Below the pieces are notes generated by a model. It had not been told where the DNA came from and ran no database searches. It saw only the letters and a program-made list of their open reading frames with translations. A stretch of 46,756 nt of DNA from a virus, in IMG/VR virus record IMGVR_UViG_3300008107_000091, positions 1-46,756 of that record; one strand, written 5' to 3'. The position numbers and the translations under genes were made by a program. Below, piece after piece: positions 32,501-41,938 of this stretch (position 1 is its first letter; every line of letters starts with the position of its first letter).

Positions 32501-35500
32501 ACGGATAGCCGGATCAACTCGTCTGACAATAATGTAATCAGTGATGTTGGGCGCACGAGCAATCTCAGATGCAATGTTATTACGATCTGGTCCCGTAATA
32601 ATTAACGTGCCCTGCAACCCCTTTTCATCATCCATCGTGTCAATCACGATGTGCTTATTCTGGAACTTGCGTACAAGATCTTTAAACAAAGTCTTGTTTT
32701 GGAATTGCTCAGAGAGTTTCTTGATGAGACTAGAGATACCGCCACCACCAAGTGATGCAGGGGCAAAGTCTTCAAGATCGTGCGGCTTCTTGCTTGGCTT
32801 CTGACCGGGCTTCTTGCTCGGCTTTTTGCCGGGTTGAACAGATAAATACACCGGAACTTCAGAAAGCATTTCCTCGGTTCGATATTTACCGTCCGCCTTG
32901 GCGAGGCTATCCAGTGCGCGAATGACAGCAGCATCAGACTTTAGGCCAAAGATGTCTTTAGCTTTTTCGATGAACTCACGTAACCATCGCTTCAACTGCC
33001 CGACAATAGTCGGGGAAAGACCATAACGACCAGCTACGATACGCGACCCGTTGACTGCCCAGAACTCAGATGGGTTGACATACTGATAGTGCGACTTAGG
33101 AACATCACCGTTTTTGATGGCACTAAGAGCTTTGTCATATTCAGCCTTCTTGTTCGCTGCACCCGTTAGGTAGTGATAATTAACGATAGCGTTGAAAAAG
33201 GCTTTTTCAGCTTCAGTCTTCGCGTTTTTCTGAGCCTTTAACAACTGCCGTGTATATGCTTTGTGTATACCCGCACGGATATTAGTCGGCATCAACCGTT
33301 CAAGGTGGTGCAGGATTTCATGCGTAGCAGTATTGGTATCACCCACGCTAGAAAAAACGGTGGCAATACGGCTGGCAGAATCATAAAACCCAGCAACTCC
33401 TTTCATGCCTTCCGGCTGCTGTCGTATTGAAATACCTAAGTCGGCAACAAGCAGAGGATTTTGCCGTACAAACCACTCAGCAAGATCGGCGCTTTCATCG
33501 GACAACGTGCCAATACGTTTGGCATTCAGTAAACGCTCACGAATGTACTCAGCACCTCGTACGCGAGGGCGAACCATACGTTCTTTCTGAGTTTTAACCA
33601 GCAGATCACCAGCACGGTTAGCAAAGTCGTCCGCTGTCAATTCACCCGCATCGTATTCGGCTTTTGCTTTGCTTAGCTCACGCCGCAAAGACGGTGCCCG
33701 CTCCTGAGTCTGCTCAGGTATGGCAGGTGTAGCTTCGTTCAGTTCATCGAGGCTGAGGAAGCGTTGTTCGGTAGGCTCTAATGCAGCGGGGCGTGGCGCT
33801 TCTCCTTCATCAAGTCGTTCAGGAGCACGGCTAACAGGCTCCAGTCCTGCAACGGGAGGTTCTGTAACTTCTGGTCCTGCGGGTCCAACTCGTGGTACAG
33901 GCAGTCCAGTGCCTCCTGCAACTGCTCCAGTGACAGCTTCGCTAACACCTGTTGGTACTGGTTCACTGGGCACCTCCGCCTTGGGAGCCTTGGGTTCAAT
34001 AACATTCAGTGCAGCGAGATACCCCTTTTGAAATCCGGGTATTTCAAGCTCATAAGCACCCTGTACGCTACCGGTTTCAGCAATAGCATTCATCGCTTGC
34101 TTCACAATTTGTGAAGCCTGTTCTTCGCGCATAGGTTGGGCTTTCTTTACCGCAGCCTCCATCTTCATGATGGGGTACGTATCGCCCATATCTTCAATTT
34201 TAAAGACCGGAACTTCCTTAGCGCCTAACTCACGTAACGCTTCAAGCCTGTGCTGACCTTCTATGACGTTATTATTTTGGTCTACAATGATGCGACTGAA
34301 ATAGCCATCATCACTTGCAATCTGTTTAGCAAGCTCATCAACGCGCTTACGTTCACCTGACTGTTCCGAAACACCGCCCTTGAGTTGCTCAATCGGTACA
34401 GTCTCGTTACCAATCATGCGCGGATAATTAAAATTGGCGTCGGCTACTTCATAAACATCATCGGTCGGCGGACGGATATCCTTCCCTGCCAACACATCAA
34501 CCTGTACCGCTTCTGGCGCTGGTATTTCTGGCAACGCAGGGGCTTCAACAGCCGGTGCCTCAACAGGCGCAGCTAAGACTTCACGCAACGCATTCAGCGT
34601 GGTCTCTTTGTTGGCGTTCTTATCAAGTTCAATGCCGAGTTGCTTAGCAAGGCTACGCGCACGGAACAGTGCAATCGGCTTACCTTCATCAGCAAGCTTG
34701 AGTAGTTGCTGAGCGTCGTCTACTACGGCAGGAGGCAAGCCCTCGGTGACTTCCGGAGGTGCTTCAATAGCCTCGATACCGCGCAGCGCGGGGGCAAGCT
34801 CACTAGGCGGAGGCGGGGCTTCTCTAGCACGGACAGGTTCAACACCCGGTTCAATCGGCGCTGGTTCTTCTGGAAGTGGTTCTTCCGGCGGCGGTTCAAA
34901 CCCACCCTTTTGGTCACGTTCTCTAACAGCAAGATAAGTAGCAGCAGCAATCGGACCACCACTGACAGCCGTAGCAATGCCCGTTAAAGCCTGACGACGA
35001 GCCTGAATTGCTAGTTTTTCCTCAAAGGTTTCAGCCGCTTCAAGTTCTTGATCTAATTCATTTGCATAAGCATTGACAGACTGACCGAACGTAGCAATCT
35101 GCTCAGTAGTCATGTCGCCTGCGACAAACTTTAGAAGCTGTCTCTTAGCACCGTCTAAGGTCTTAACTCCAAGAGCGTCAATCAAAAACTTGGTCGGCAA
35201 AAGTTCCGTGCCGACTTCGATGGCAGCATCAACACCAGCATAACGTGCAGCTTCAGGTGCGGTCAGCCCTTCAGCACGAGCCTCGCCGTATGACTCAGCA
35301 CCAGTCTGAAGTCCAGCAGAAGCCAGAGCAGGTAGCGGATTGCGTGTAGCAATCGAGGCAACAATACCCGGCAAGTTACGAACAAGGCTCTCACCGCCAC
35401 CACGAATACCCTGTTCAAGCAAAGTCAGATCATCCGGGGTCGCTTCCGCAACGCGCTTTTCACTGGCCTTGCGCTCTTCCTTCAGGCGTTCCGTAGCCTG

Positions 35501-35959
35501 CTTCTTAACCGCTTTTAGTTGCTCGTTACTCGTAATGCCATAGACCTGTTCCCAGTAAGCACGAAGACCGCCGACGCGATCCACATCTTCATAAGATACG
35601 CCGGGAGGCAGTTGGTCGATGGAGTTGGGTAACTGGTCAATGATGGACTGGCGGACGCCGCCCACACCCTGCTTAGCACCTTCGGCAAGCTGAGTGCCGA
35701 AACCCTTGGTCAAACCCTTCCCGCTCAGGCTATACCAAGCCCGACCTTCTTCCTCGGGGGCTTCTTCAGGTTTAGTCTCAGCCGGTTTCGGTGCCGGTGG
35801 CGTAACAGGTTTTGCAGCCTCAGCCCGCTGAGCCGGAGTCAGCAATTGATCAACGTCATATCCTGCACTGCCAAGCCGATTAAGAAACTCTTCCCTTGAG
35901 ATATTATCAGGGACGTTCCTAATCAACGTGCCATTCGGCATCCGAACATTGCGGGGCAT
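29522..35959 (-). CDS. Giant polyvalent ejection protein
   Basis: 2145 residues in one frame. Several domains are visible. Residues of about 515-590 look like a ParB/sulfiredoxin-like nuclease domain (VPIEQLKGGV and NNVIEGQHRLEALREL). Residues near 878-890 hold TATHEILHHLERL, an HExxHH zincin protease motif. Between them are long Pro/Glu-rich linkers. Residues of about 1500-1640 (NFPPMDFLVNSMTNFGLITF and on) look like the LPD38-type region of phage polyvalent proteins, and a hydrophobic segment lies near 1795-1815 (APIFFTSGALIYAMAAAMA). Such proteins are packed in the head and injected with the DNA, where the enzymes defend or take over. It starts behind AGGG and is the last late gene. Confidence 0.78.
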   Translation of the reverse strand: MPRNVRMPNGTLIRNVPDNISREEFLNRLGSAGYDVDQLLTPAQRAEAAKPVTPPAPKPAETKPEEAPEEEGRAWYSLSGKGLTKGFGTQLAEGAKQGVGGVRQSIIDQLPNSIDQLPPGVSYEDVDRVGGLRAYWEQVYGITSNEQLKAVKKQATERLKEERKASEKRVAEATPDDLTLLEQGIRGGGESLVRNLPGIVASIATRNPLPALASAGLQTGAESYGEARAEGLTAPEAARYAGVDAAIEVGTELLPTKFLIDALGVKTLDGAKRQLLKFVAGDMTTEQIATFGQSVNAYANELDQELEAAETFEEKLAIQARRQALTGIATAVSGGPIAAATYLAVRERDQKGGFEPPPEEPLPEEPAPIEPGVEPVRAREAPPPPSELAPALRGIEAIEAPPEVTEGLPPAVVDDAQQLLKLADEGKPIALFRARSLAKQLGIELDKNANKETTLNALREVLAAPVEAPAVEAPALPEIPAPEAVQVDVLAGKDIRPPTDDVYEVADANFNYPRMIGNETVPIEQLKGGVSEQSGERKRVDELAKQIASDDGYFSRIIVDQNNNVIEGQHRLEALRELGAKEVPVFKIEDMGDTYPIMKMEAAVKKAQPMREEQASQIVKQAMNAIAETGSVQGAYELEIPGFQKGYLAALNVIEPKAPKAEVPSEPVPTGVSEAVTGAVAGGTGLPVPRVGPAGPEVTEPPVAGLEPVSRAPERLDEGEAPRPAALEPTEQRFLSLDELNEATPAIPEQTQERAPSLRRELSKAKAEYDAGELTADDFANRAGDLLVKTQKERMVRPRVRGAEYIRERLLNAKRIGTLSDESADLAEWFVRQNPLLVADLGISIRQQPEGMKGVAGFYDSASRIATVFSSVGDTNTATHEILHHLERLMPTNIRAGIHKAYTRQLLKAQKNAKTEAEKAFFNAIVNYHYLTGAANKKAEYDKALSAIKNGDVPKSHYQYVNPSEFWAVNGSRIVAGRYGLSPTIVGQLKRWLREFIEKAKDIFGLKSDAAVIRALDSLAKADGKYRTEEMLSEVPVYLSVQPGKKPSKKPGQKPSKKPHDLEDFAPASLGGGGISSLIKKLSEQFQNKTLFKDLVRKFQNKHIVIDTMDDEKGLQGTLIITGPDRNNIASEIARAPNITDYIIVRRVDPAIREVQDAIKEFALNSGLSLKAAINRLSKIFIAQHEMKRRETKYLREVPLRNDIKIPSAGLPFVPAGTADMTPADYRAFLEKQRSKLPPDQAAQIQDVMRVLVNKFKSETGYSPVGTRGKKMSIDINDKIYDVIPRGTKDEPLYTPEALQAKIDEYNNSGPLKPLIDDVRAKLNRVQELQRELSKEANYWAPQVDSIVASYQWGDTYVPFQGLPGSDQDLDYSSQRLSGELAEVEQSWEGRKTDFEDPILQSFANAYVAASQAGRKDLLPVLVNNIKQGFIKVKSKDPEVVTFDERNDPNFDLSVLKGKNKILDYQPNGDVHVYELTDERQLESIKTPYEKANPVLRRLADFNSLIGQFHTRFNLNFPPMDFLVNSMTNFGLITFKEGFGQGSKYAAELIGNVLRTGLMAKSFNLSRVTTSRDSAALERLMSKDGFYRDALDFIEYGGSALYPQGFNVEDQVEALMKRVGPSKIIRTKEALSRWFDVFGATFEYTSRVAAYTTRLKDNVAKAKAQNVDVNNPDIMADLKREAATFALELMNFRKIGTWGRKMSAFYMFFKPAATGAVNFIKVIRTATTSAEDAIKNAEPSVWAQMDTQYDEEALQKEEANPKADPDKIAELQNRIDKKNENRRRFIENYNQRRKNALVAAPIFFTSGALIYAMAAAMAPDDDEGRNQIATDSMSRWTRYMRLPVPFLEGEDGKDNFLQMPWGFGAGAFPAAGAQFAALFSGNQSFEDFASNMVEIGLDSFMPLPASRISMTEHFPAWLVSTVLPSAARPLFEYTVNMDSLGNPIYDSRMGKYADAYSGGSRPSEWHNMAAKILLEETNGNVDWEPDTIAFALNTYADGPNALAENIFNMALVLNGQKESDIKRDIPFIKRFIGKMSNYDAAQFREASEWIKSHARPYRTFRDYSDPEQLDRYLEANPNIDVLTEAYESVVNGQLREISTMKKQIQRDPSLTPKERKEYLDDIQYNEDAIKRNFVETYKYYRFPEE

Positions 35960-35962
35960 TAA

Positions 35963-37381
35963 CTAACCCTGTGGAAAGGCCGAAGGAAATTCTATCTCAT
36001 CTATACCGCCACCAATTTGAAATAGCGATTTAATATCTTCCTTCTCACGCTGGAGAATCTGATCTATTGCGGTTTGAGCAGCCTTTTTCTGCTCGGCAGT
36101 CGCATTCTTATTCCGCAACACTTTCTTAGCATCCCGATAGTCTTCAGGTGCATTGAATGCGTTCTTATCCCAATCCTTTTGCTTATCAAGAAGTTTGGCT
36201 GTGACGTATCTATCTAAATTAGCAGCGCGTTCAGCCGCCCGAGCCGTTGCACGCTTTTCGTCACCAAGCTCTTGGATGCGGGTACGCGCTGTTGCTGCAC
36301 CCTCGGAGTACCGCAGACGCTCCATAGCCAACTCGTTCTCGCCCAGCGTTTTAGCCAGAGCATTAACCTCGCCACGAGCCTGATTAGCCAGAGCACGGGC
36401 TTCCTTGTCGTACCCAGCCTGACGCAGTTCTTCAGCCTGCTGGAGGTCCAACATCCGGTCTTCGTAACGCTGACGTAATTCACGCTCACGCTGCTGAAGC
36501 TCCATCATGGCCGGAATGCCACGGGCGAACCCAGCACCAATCGAACCCAATCCTGTTGCACCGGGACGCGAAGCAGCCTCCATAATCTGGGCACCGATCT
36601 GAGCCAACGCCAAACCACGTGTCCGCTTACTCTCAGGCTCGATCTCTTCGCCACGCTTCTGCAACCGCTCACGCATGGCCTGAGCCGCTTTGCCTTCCCC
36701 TCTTGCTTCTGCCTCGGCACGAAGTTGAGCGGCGTATCCCGCAACCGGACGATTCGCACGTTCTAGCGCGGTTTCGTATTGCTTCGATATGGGAATGATC
36801 TGGTCATTTGAACGTTTGCCAGTTTCTTCACGGACTGTCGGACCTTCTGCCCGTCGTGTCTTAGCCTGCTTAATCTGAGGATCAAGGTAGCGACGCACGG
36901 CGTTCTGTTGATTGGGCGACATCGTTTCAAATTCAGGTACAAACTGTTTGATGATGTCCAGTTCTTCCGCATTACCCAACAGATCGCCATTAGCCAACGC
37001 GACCACGCCACCACCCGCAAACTTCGGGTACTCCATACGGCCAGCATCAATCGCACCAAGTCCACGATCCATCGGCTGCGGAGCCGGGGGAGGTGCCTGC
37101 ATACCGGCAATACCGCCTTGCTGACGCTGCATTTGTTGCTGCTGTTCAGCCATGTTCAACTGATCTTTAATTGTCGGCGGCGTCTGCGGGGGCTGAACCT
37201 GTTGCTGCTTCAGTCGCTGGAACTGATTCATCATGGCGTACAGATCCGTCAGCGGAGCCACGCCCTGCGTAGCCATACTCTTGACGTACTGAATAGCCTG
37301 ATCAGGCGGCATACCCTTGGACATGGCCTGCTGAAGCGAAGCCATCATTGCACGACCCGTGCCGCTAACTGGACCGATCAT
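35963..37381 (-). CDS. Virion protein, probably internal or ejection
   Basis: 472 residues, no signal peptide. The N-terminal 110 residues are Gln/Met/Pro-rich. A short motif YPKFAGGGVVALANGD near residue 120 is shared in style with the 1000-residue protein (FADGGAV and similar). The rest is long charged helix rich in Ala, Arg and Glu. Position between large virion genes suggests an internal core protein. It ends three bases before the polyvalent gene's ATG. Confidence 0.6.
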   Translation of the reverse strand: MIGPVSGTGRAMMASLQQAMSKGMPPDQAIQYVKSMATQGVAPLTDLYAMMNQFQRLKQQQVQPPQTPPTIKDQLNMAEQQQQMQRQQGGIAGMQAPPPAPQPMDRGLGAIDAGRMEYPKFAGGGVVALANGDLLGNAEELDIIKQFVPEFETMSPNQQNAVRRYLDPQIKQAKTRRAEGPTVREETGKRSNDQIIPISKQYETALERANRPVAGYAAQLRAEAEARGEGKAAQAMRERLQKRGEEIEPESKRTRGLALAQIGAQIMEAASRPGATGLGSIGAGFARGIPAMMELQQRERELRQRYEDRMLDLQQAEELRQAGYDKEARALANQARGEVNALAKTLGENELAMERLRYSEGAATARTRIQELGDEKRATARAAERAANLDRYVTAKLLDKQKDWDKNAFNAPEDYRDAKKVLRNKNATAEQKKAAQTAIDQILQREKEDIKSLFQIGGGIDEIEFPSAFPQG

Positions 37382-37384
37382 TGT

Positions 37385-38884
37385 TTATTTCCCCGTGGTT
37401 GAGCCGAGACCACCAAACAGACCGCCCAAGCCTAATCCAGCACCGACAATCTGACCGAACATACTACCCGGTGCTTGATACATCGTCTGCGTCTGACCTG
37501 TTGCCGGGAGACCACGCAGGATACCCGACATGAACTCTGCTTGCTGATACGGCAGGCGCTGCTGGTTAAGGAAGTCTTGATACTGCTGATTGAGCAACTC
37601 TTGACCAAACGCTTGCTGCTGTCCGCCAGCACCCAGTTGAGCAGAGGTAATGCCCATCTGCTGCTGATACTCCTGCTGACCCAAGTTACCCAACATACCC
37701 GCCGCAGCCAACTGCTGCTGAAGACCCTGCATACCCAAGCCAGCCCCAAATTGACGGGACTGTTCGGCAAGGTTCGCACCCGACAGACCGTACTGGGCAC
37801 GCTGCATTGCATTCTGCTGCGAGAACTGATTGGCCTGAGCCAACTGAGCCAGAGCCTGTTGCTGAGCCTGAAGCTGCGCGGCCTGATTCATCTGCTGTGC
37901 CTGCAAGCCCTGACCCGCACCAAACTGCTGCTGATTGATCAATGCCTGAAGGTTAGTCTGACCCGCCTGCTGTTGAGCAGCCTGATTAGCCAATGCAGCC
38001 TGAAGACCCGACTGAGTACCAAGCTGCTGAACGCCAAGCAGTGCGGCCAGATTTTGCTGACCCGTGGTGAGTCCCGCTTGTTGGTTAGCCAGTCCAGCCT
38101 GAAGCATACGAGCACGGTCAGCGTTGTACTGAGCCTGTGCCTGCTGGAATGCACTCTGGCTACCCTGTGCCTGAATGTCGCCTAACTGAGAAGCAAGGTT
38201 ACGTCGTGCTTCAGACTCCAGAATGGCCTCACGAGTGCCGCCCGATGCACCGGCACGAACACCGGCTGCTTTGAGTGAAGGGAGTTGGCGGGCATAATCA
38301 CGGACAGCAGCTTGTTTCTGTCGGTCAACAACTTCCTGCATGTACGGCGACATGTATTGAGAAGCCGCACCAAGACCAAACTGATCCGCACTAACGCGCT
38401 CAGCCGGACCCATCTGATACTGCTGCAACGCGCCAATACCGACACGCTCCGGGCCAGCCATTTGATACGAAGTACCCGGCGCAGCTTGAGCGCGCTCAAA
38501 GGTAGTCCCCATCCGCTCAAACTGGGGAGATTCGTAGAACTGACGTTCTGCTGCGGGGGTGTATTGCCCTAGTCTGGCAGCATCAATACCTGCAAGTCCG
38601 GCAAGACCTGTAGCCTGAGTAAGTTGATCTGAAGGCCGCATCCCCGCAATGCTTCTAAATGCCTGCTCTTGCAGGGGGCTAAATCCTTCCAGACGCTGGA
38701 TAGAATCCATGACTGGTTTGCCTTGAGCATCCAGTACAGGCTTACCTTCAGCATCCAATCTTGGACGCGCATACGGCTGATAGCCCTGCTGCGACAGAAC
38801 CTGAGCCTGACCTACTAGCTGAAGGATTGGGTCTCGCAGCCAGCTAGGAATGTTGGTTTGAATTTGTTCAGTAGGAGTAGCCAT
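37385..38884 (-). CDS. Gln/Ala-rich virion protein
   Basis: 499 residues; residues of about 190-430 are dominated by Gln, Ala, Leu and Gly, with loose repeats such as NQAAQQQAGQTNLQALINQQ. The N-terminus (SWLRDPILQLVGQAQVLSQQ) and a block with YMSPYMQEVVDRQKQAAVRD are more regular. This low-complexity helical composition is common in internal core and tail-tip proteins of podoviruses. The ATG follows CGGGAG. No enzyme motif is visible. Confidence 0.6.
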   Translation of the reverse strand: MATPTEQIQTNIPSWLRDPILQLVGQAQVLSQQGYQPYARPRLDAEGKPVLDAQGKPVMDSIQRLEGFSPLQEQAFRSIAGMRPSDQLTQATGLAGLAGIDAARLGQYTPAAERQFYESPQFERMGTTFERAQAAPGTSYQMAGPERVGIGALQQYQMGPAERVSADQFGLGAASQYMSPYMQEVVDRQKQAAVRDYARQLPSLKAAGVRAGASGGTREAILESEARRNLASQLGDIQAQGSQSAFQQAQAQYNADRARMLQAGLANQQAGLTTGQQNLAALLGVQQLGTQSGLQAALANQAAQQQAGQTNLQALINQQQFGAGQGLQAQQMNQAAQLQAQQQALAQLAQANQFSQQNAMQRAQYGLSGANLAEQSRQFGAGLGMQGLQQQLAAAGMLGNLGQQEYQQQMGITSAQLGAGGQQQAFGQELLNQQYQDFLNQQRLPYQQAEFMSGILRGLPATGQTQTMYQAPGSMFGQIVGAGLGLGGLFGGLGSTTGK

Positions 38885-38896
38885 TATCGCTCCCGA

Positions 38897-41800
38897 TTAA
38901 GCAGGTAACAGTCGGTCAGTTTTCACAGCAGGGGCTTGCTTAGTTTTGCCCGTACGTGCCTTCCGAACCTGCGCCATCATTTGATACAGTTTTTTGGCTC
39001 CTGCCTTAGTGGAGCCATTACCGAGATGCGATACCACATCAGCCGGGATGACGAACTCGCCATCAGCCAACGCAGCACGTTGTACACTCTTGCCACGAAT
39101 CACAGCAGGGATATCGTCAGACATTCCATCGCCGGGACCGTCTAGCAACTTACCGCCAGCCTTGTACTCAGGAAGGCTACCAAGTCCGCCAGCAGCAAAG
39201 CCAAAGTTGTAATCTTCACCGATAGCCCCGCCATCAGCAAACTGCATTACATCCCCATACGGATTCTGGGCTTGCATGAAATCGGCAAGAGCAGCGGGGT
39301 CCATACTCGGTCCCATGCCTTGAGTATTAGCTTGCTGAGTCTGCTGAGTAGTGGCAGGGGGAGCACCAGCATAAACAGGTCTTTCACTGACAATTTTAAA
39401 TTTCTTGTCGCCCTTGACCTGCGCGTTACTGATCGGCTTGCCCTGCATAAAGTTATGGATCAGATCCGTCATCATGAAGTCTTGGATGCGACGAGCATCT
39501 TCGTTTTGCGGACCTGATCCCATCGAGTTCAGCCACGGCTGTACGACCTGTCGATACATGACATTAGCATCTGCATCTTTGGGAACAACGCCATTCTTCA
39601 CAGCATTGTTGATGACCTGCGTCATGTCGTACACAAAGTCTTCGTTGCCCGTACGTCCGTACTTCTCTTGACCAGCAAATTCGTTTTTGTTGGTGCGGTA
39701 GAAATTGATAAAGCCTTGAGCAAGTTCTTCAGGCGGAGCAGCGCCTAACCCACGACCTTTATCAACCGCGTCCCAATAATTACGCAGGGCTACATCACCG
39801 TACTCTTTGGTGTTGACAAGAGAAGCACCAATAGCAGCAACAGCCGCCGCTGCCAACGCAGTGACGGGACCACCAAATTGAGCAGCGGTCATAGCCGCAT
39901 TAAACGCGGCTCGCCCTTCTTTACCGGATTCAATCGCCTTAGCGGTATTGTATGCCCCGAGCGCAGCCGTTGCTGCACCTGTCGGAGTTCCAAGACTGGA
40001 GAAGTCCACACCTGCTTTTAAATTACCAAGACTGAAACCTGCTTTAGGATCAGTCAGCGCCCAGTTTTTGAATGCATCAGCATACTCAGTCGGCATTCTT
40101 TGTAGTGCAGCAGATATTCCTTCGGTGCCGCCCATCTGTCCGGCTTTCACTAATGCTTGGAAAGCAGGCATACCGATCTTGGAGATCAACATACTTTGCT
40201 GGAGACTTTCGCCAGCCGTACCGCCACCGGTAGTGGTAGTAGTATCTCCGCCACCCGAGGTATCACCGCCGCCACCACCCGGAGGAGTTGGAGTATACGG
40301 GCTTCTTACTGGGGCAGTAAAAGCCATGAATTCGGGATTCTTCGCCCGGCGATTTAATTCAGCCACGTAGTCCATCGTCGGCTTGGTATCAACCGGCGGC
40401 TTGGGCGGAGCATTGACCATCTCCATATATCGCTGCCGTTGATCTGCAAACGGATTCTCAGGAGGCAAAATCGCTGGGGGTGATGGCTTAGGTTGCGGGA
40501 GAGTCAGCAACGGATTCTCAAAACGAACATCCGAGTTATCTCGGTTTGGATCAACCACCGCCGGGTCTTCATATTTCGGTGCCGGATCAAATACTGCACC
40601 GCCGTCAGCAAACCGCTCTTCACCCGTAAACGGGTCAACCTTCGTATCGTAACCAGACAACACCTCGCGGGGCTGCGGCACGTTCGACAGGTACTGTGGC
40701 GAGTAGTTGGCCTTGACAACCGTGGAAAGCGGGTAGTTTTGGTTCGGATGCGGGTATGCCATCGGCAGGTTCATATCCTGACCAGATGCCTGCACAGACC
40801 CACCAGCGGCGTAACCCGGTGCCAATTCATACGGGTTGTAGGGTACAAGACCTTTTTTGGTTCTCTTGTAGTACGTTCCCGGCAAGAAGTAACCGTACTC
40901 TTTACCGTACCCATACATCGGGTTAAAGCCGCCCGGTATATACATCGTGTCATCGCCGTAAGGACTATCTGACGGCATCTTGTACTCAGGCGTAAAGGCG
41001 TCTGCTACACCCGCAAATGTGGCGCTTCTGGACAAACTCCTACCAAAGTCAGACTCAAAACCGCCACCGAGCCGGTCGATGAATGTGCTACGAGCCTGCG
41101 GGGATTTGAACAACGAGGTAATACCCTCGCCTATACCTCGAAGCCCCGTATTAGCGGCGGCATCAGGAGCCATATAAGCAATGTTTGCTGCGCGTCCTGC
41201 GGCTAAATCTGCGGCTGTGGGAGCACCCTTGAATGCGTTGGCCGACTTGAAGAAATCAAGTCCATCCGAAGAGGGAGGAGGCGCAATTTTGATAGGTATC
41301 TGACCACCCATACCAGAAGCCACATCTGGCGGACCCATCAAATCTGCCGGGACAGTCGGATTAACTACAGGCGTGGCACCCACCGTCTGCTTGGCAGCTT
41401 CAATAGCCTTATTTGTTTTGGCTACCTCTTCAGCAGAAACACGGGGAGCGGCCTCCGTCAAGGATGCGCCTTGCAGGGCTTGGGCGATATTGGCCCCGCT
41501 GTACGCACCCAGACCCGCCATCAAACCTTTTTGCAAGTCGCCTTCAATGAGGCCAGTAACTCCGCCAACCAACAGACCCGTGCCGATAGCCTGATTACCG
41601 AACCCAATAGTCTTGGCAACACCAGCCAAAGCCGGTCCAATAACCGGAATGCTGGGCAGGATCGCCCCAGCGATCATCGGCAGAATCTTCTTGAGGAACG
41701 AGAACTGGGGTTCGCCCGTCACTGGGTCATACAGATCCCGCTCGTTGGCACCGTAGGCCATAGCAAGTTGTTGCAATCCCGCCACTTCACGGGGGGTCAT

Positions 41801-41899
41801 CTTGACCCGCATTACGTCCGAGTCAGCATACGGAGACGCAACCAAGGAGCCTAACCCGGCCTGAGATGGATTCATGTATTGCGGGTCGTTGTTGTACAT
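38897..41899 (-). CDS. Large virion protein with GG-motif repeats
   Basis: 1000 residues from an ATG just after GGGGGGAG. The N-terminal 130 residues include hydrophobic Gly/Ala stretches (LPMIAGAILPSIPVIGPALA). A Pro-rich and Gly/Thr-rich linker lies near 530. Short motifs of the type FADGGAV recur (near 370, 432 and 945). The end is GPGDGMSDDIPAVIRGKSVQ followed by LADGEFVIPADVVSHLGNGS, a block I have seen in large virion proteins of environmental phages. It is probably an ejection or tail-associated protein. The only sizeable gap in the late operon precedes it. Confidence 0.65.
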   Translation of the reverse strand: MYNNDPQYMNPSQAGLGSLVASPYADSDVMRVKMTPREVAGLQQLAMAYGANERDLYDPVTGEPQFSFLKKILPMIAGAILPSIPVIGPALAGVAKTIGFGNQAIGTGLLVGGVTGLIEGDLQKGLMAGLGAYSGANIAQALQGASLTEAAPRVSAEEVAKTNKAIEAAKQTVGATPVVNPTVPADLMGPPDVASGMGGQIPIKIAPPPSSDGLDFFKSANAFKGAPTAADLAAGRAANIAYMAPDAAANTGLRGIGEGITSLFKSPQARSTFIDRLGGGFESDFGRSLSRSATFAGVADAFTPEYKMPSDSPYGDDTMYIPGGFNPMYGYGKEYGYFLPGTYYKRTKKGLVPYNPYELAPGYAAGGSVQASGQDMNLPMAYPHPNQNYPLSTVVKANYSPQYLSNVPQPREVLSGYDTKVDPFTGEERFADGGAVFDPAPKYEDPAVVDPNRDNSDVRFENPLLTLPQPKPSPPAILPPENPFADQRQRYMEMVNAPPKPPVDTKPTMDYVAELNRRAKNPEFMAFTAPVRSPYTPTPPGGGGGDTSGGGDTTTTTGGGTAGESLQQSMLISKIGMPAFQALVKAGQMGGTEGISAALQRMPTEYADAFKNWALTDPKAGFSLGNLKAGVDFSSLGTPTGAATAALGAYNTAKAIESGKEGRAAFNAAMTAAQFGGPVTALAAAAVAAIGASLVNTKEYGDVALRNYWDAVDKGRGLGAAPPEELAQGFINFYRTNKNEFAGQEKYGRTGNEDFVYDMTQVINNAVKNGVVPKDADANVMYRQVVQPWLNSMGSGPQNEDARRIQDFMMTDLIHNFMQGKPISNAQVKGDKKFKIVSERPVYAGAPPATTQQTQQANTQGMGPSMDPAALADFMQAQNPYGDVMQFADGGAIGEDYNFGFAAGGLGSLPEYKAGGKLLDGPGDGMSDDIPAVIRGKSVQRAALADGEFVIPADVVSHLGNGSTKAGAKKLYQMMAQVRKARTGKTKQAPAVKTDRLLPA

Positions 41900-41912
41900 A
41901 CTCCCCCCACGG

Positions 41913-41925
41913 GGTCAAGTTGACC
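41913..41925. promoter_or_regulatory. Perfect palindrome in the late-operon gap
   Basis: GGTCAA-G-TTGACC, 13 bases, upstream of the 1000-residue gene. It could be an operator, but no clear -10/-35 pair is next to it. Confidence 0.35.
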
Positions 41926-41938
41926 GGATAGTATCATT

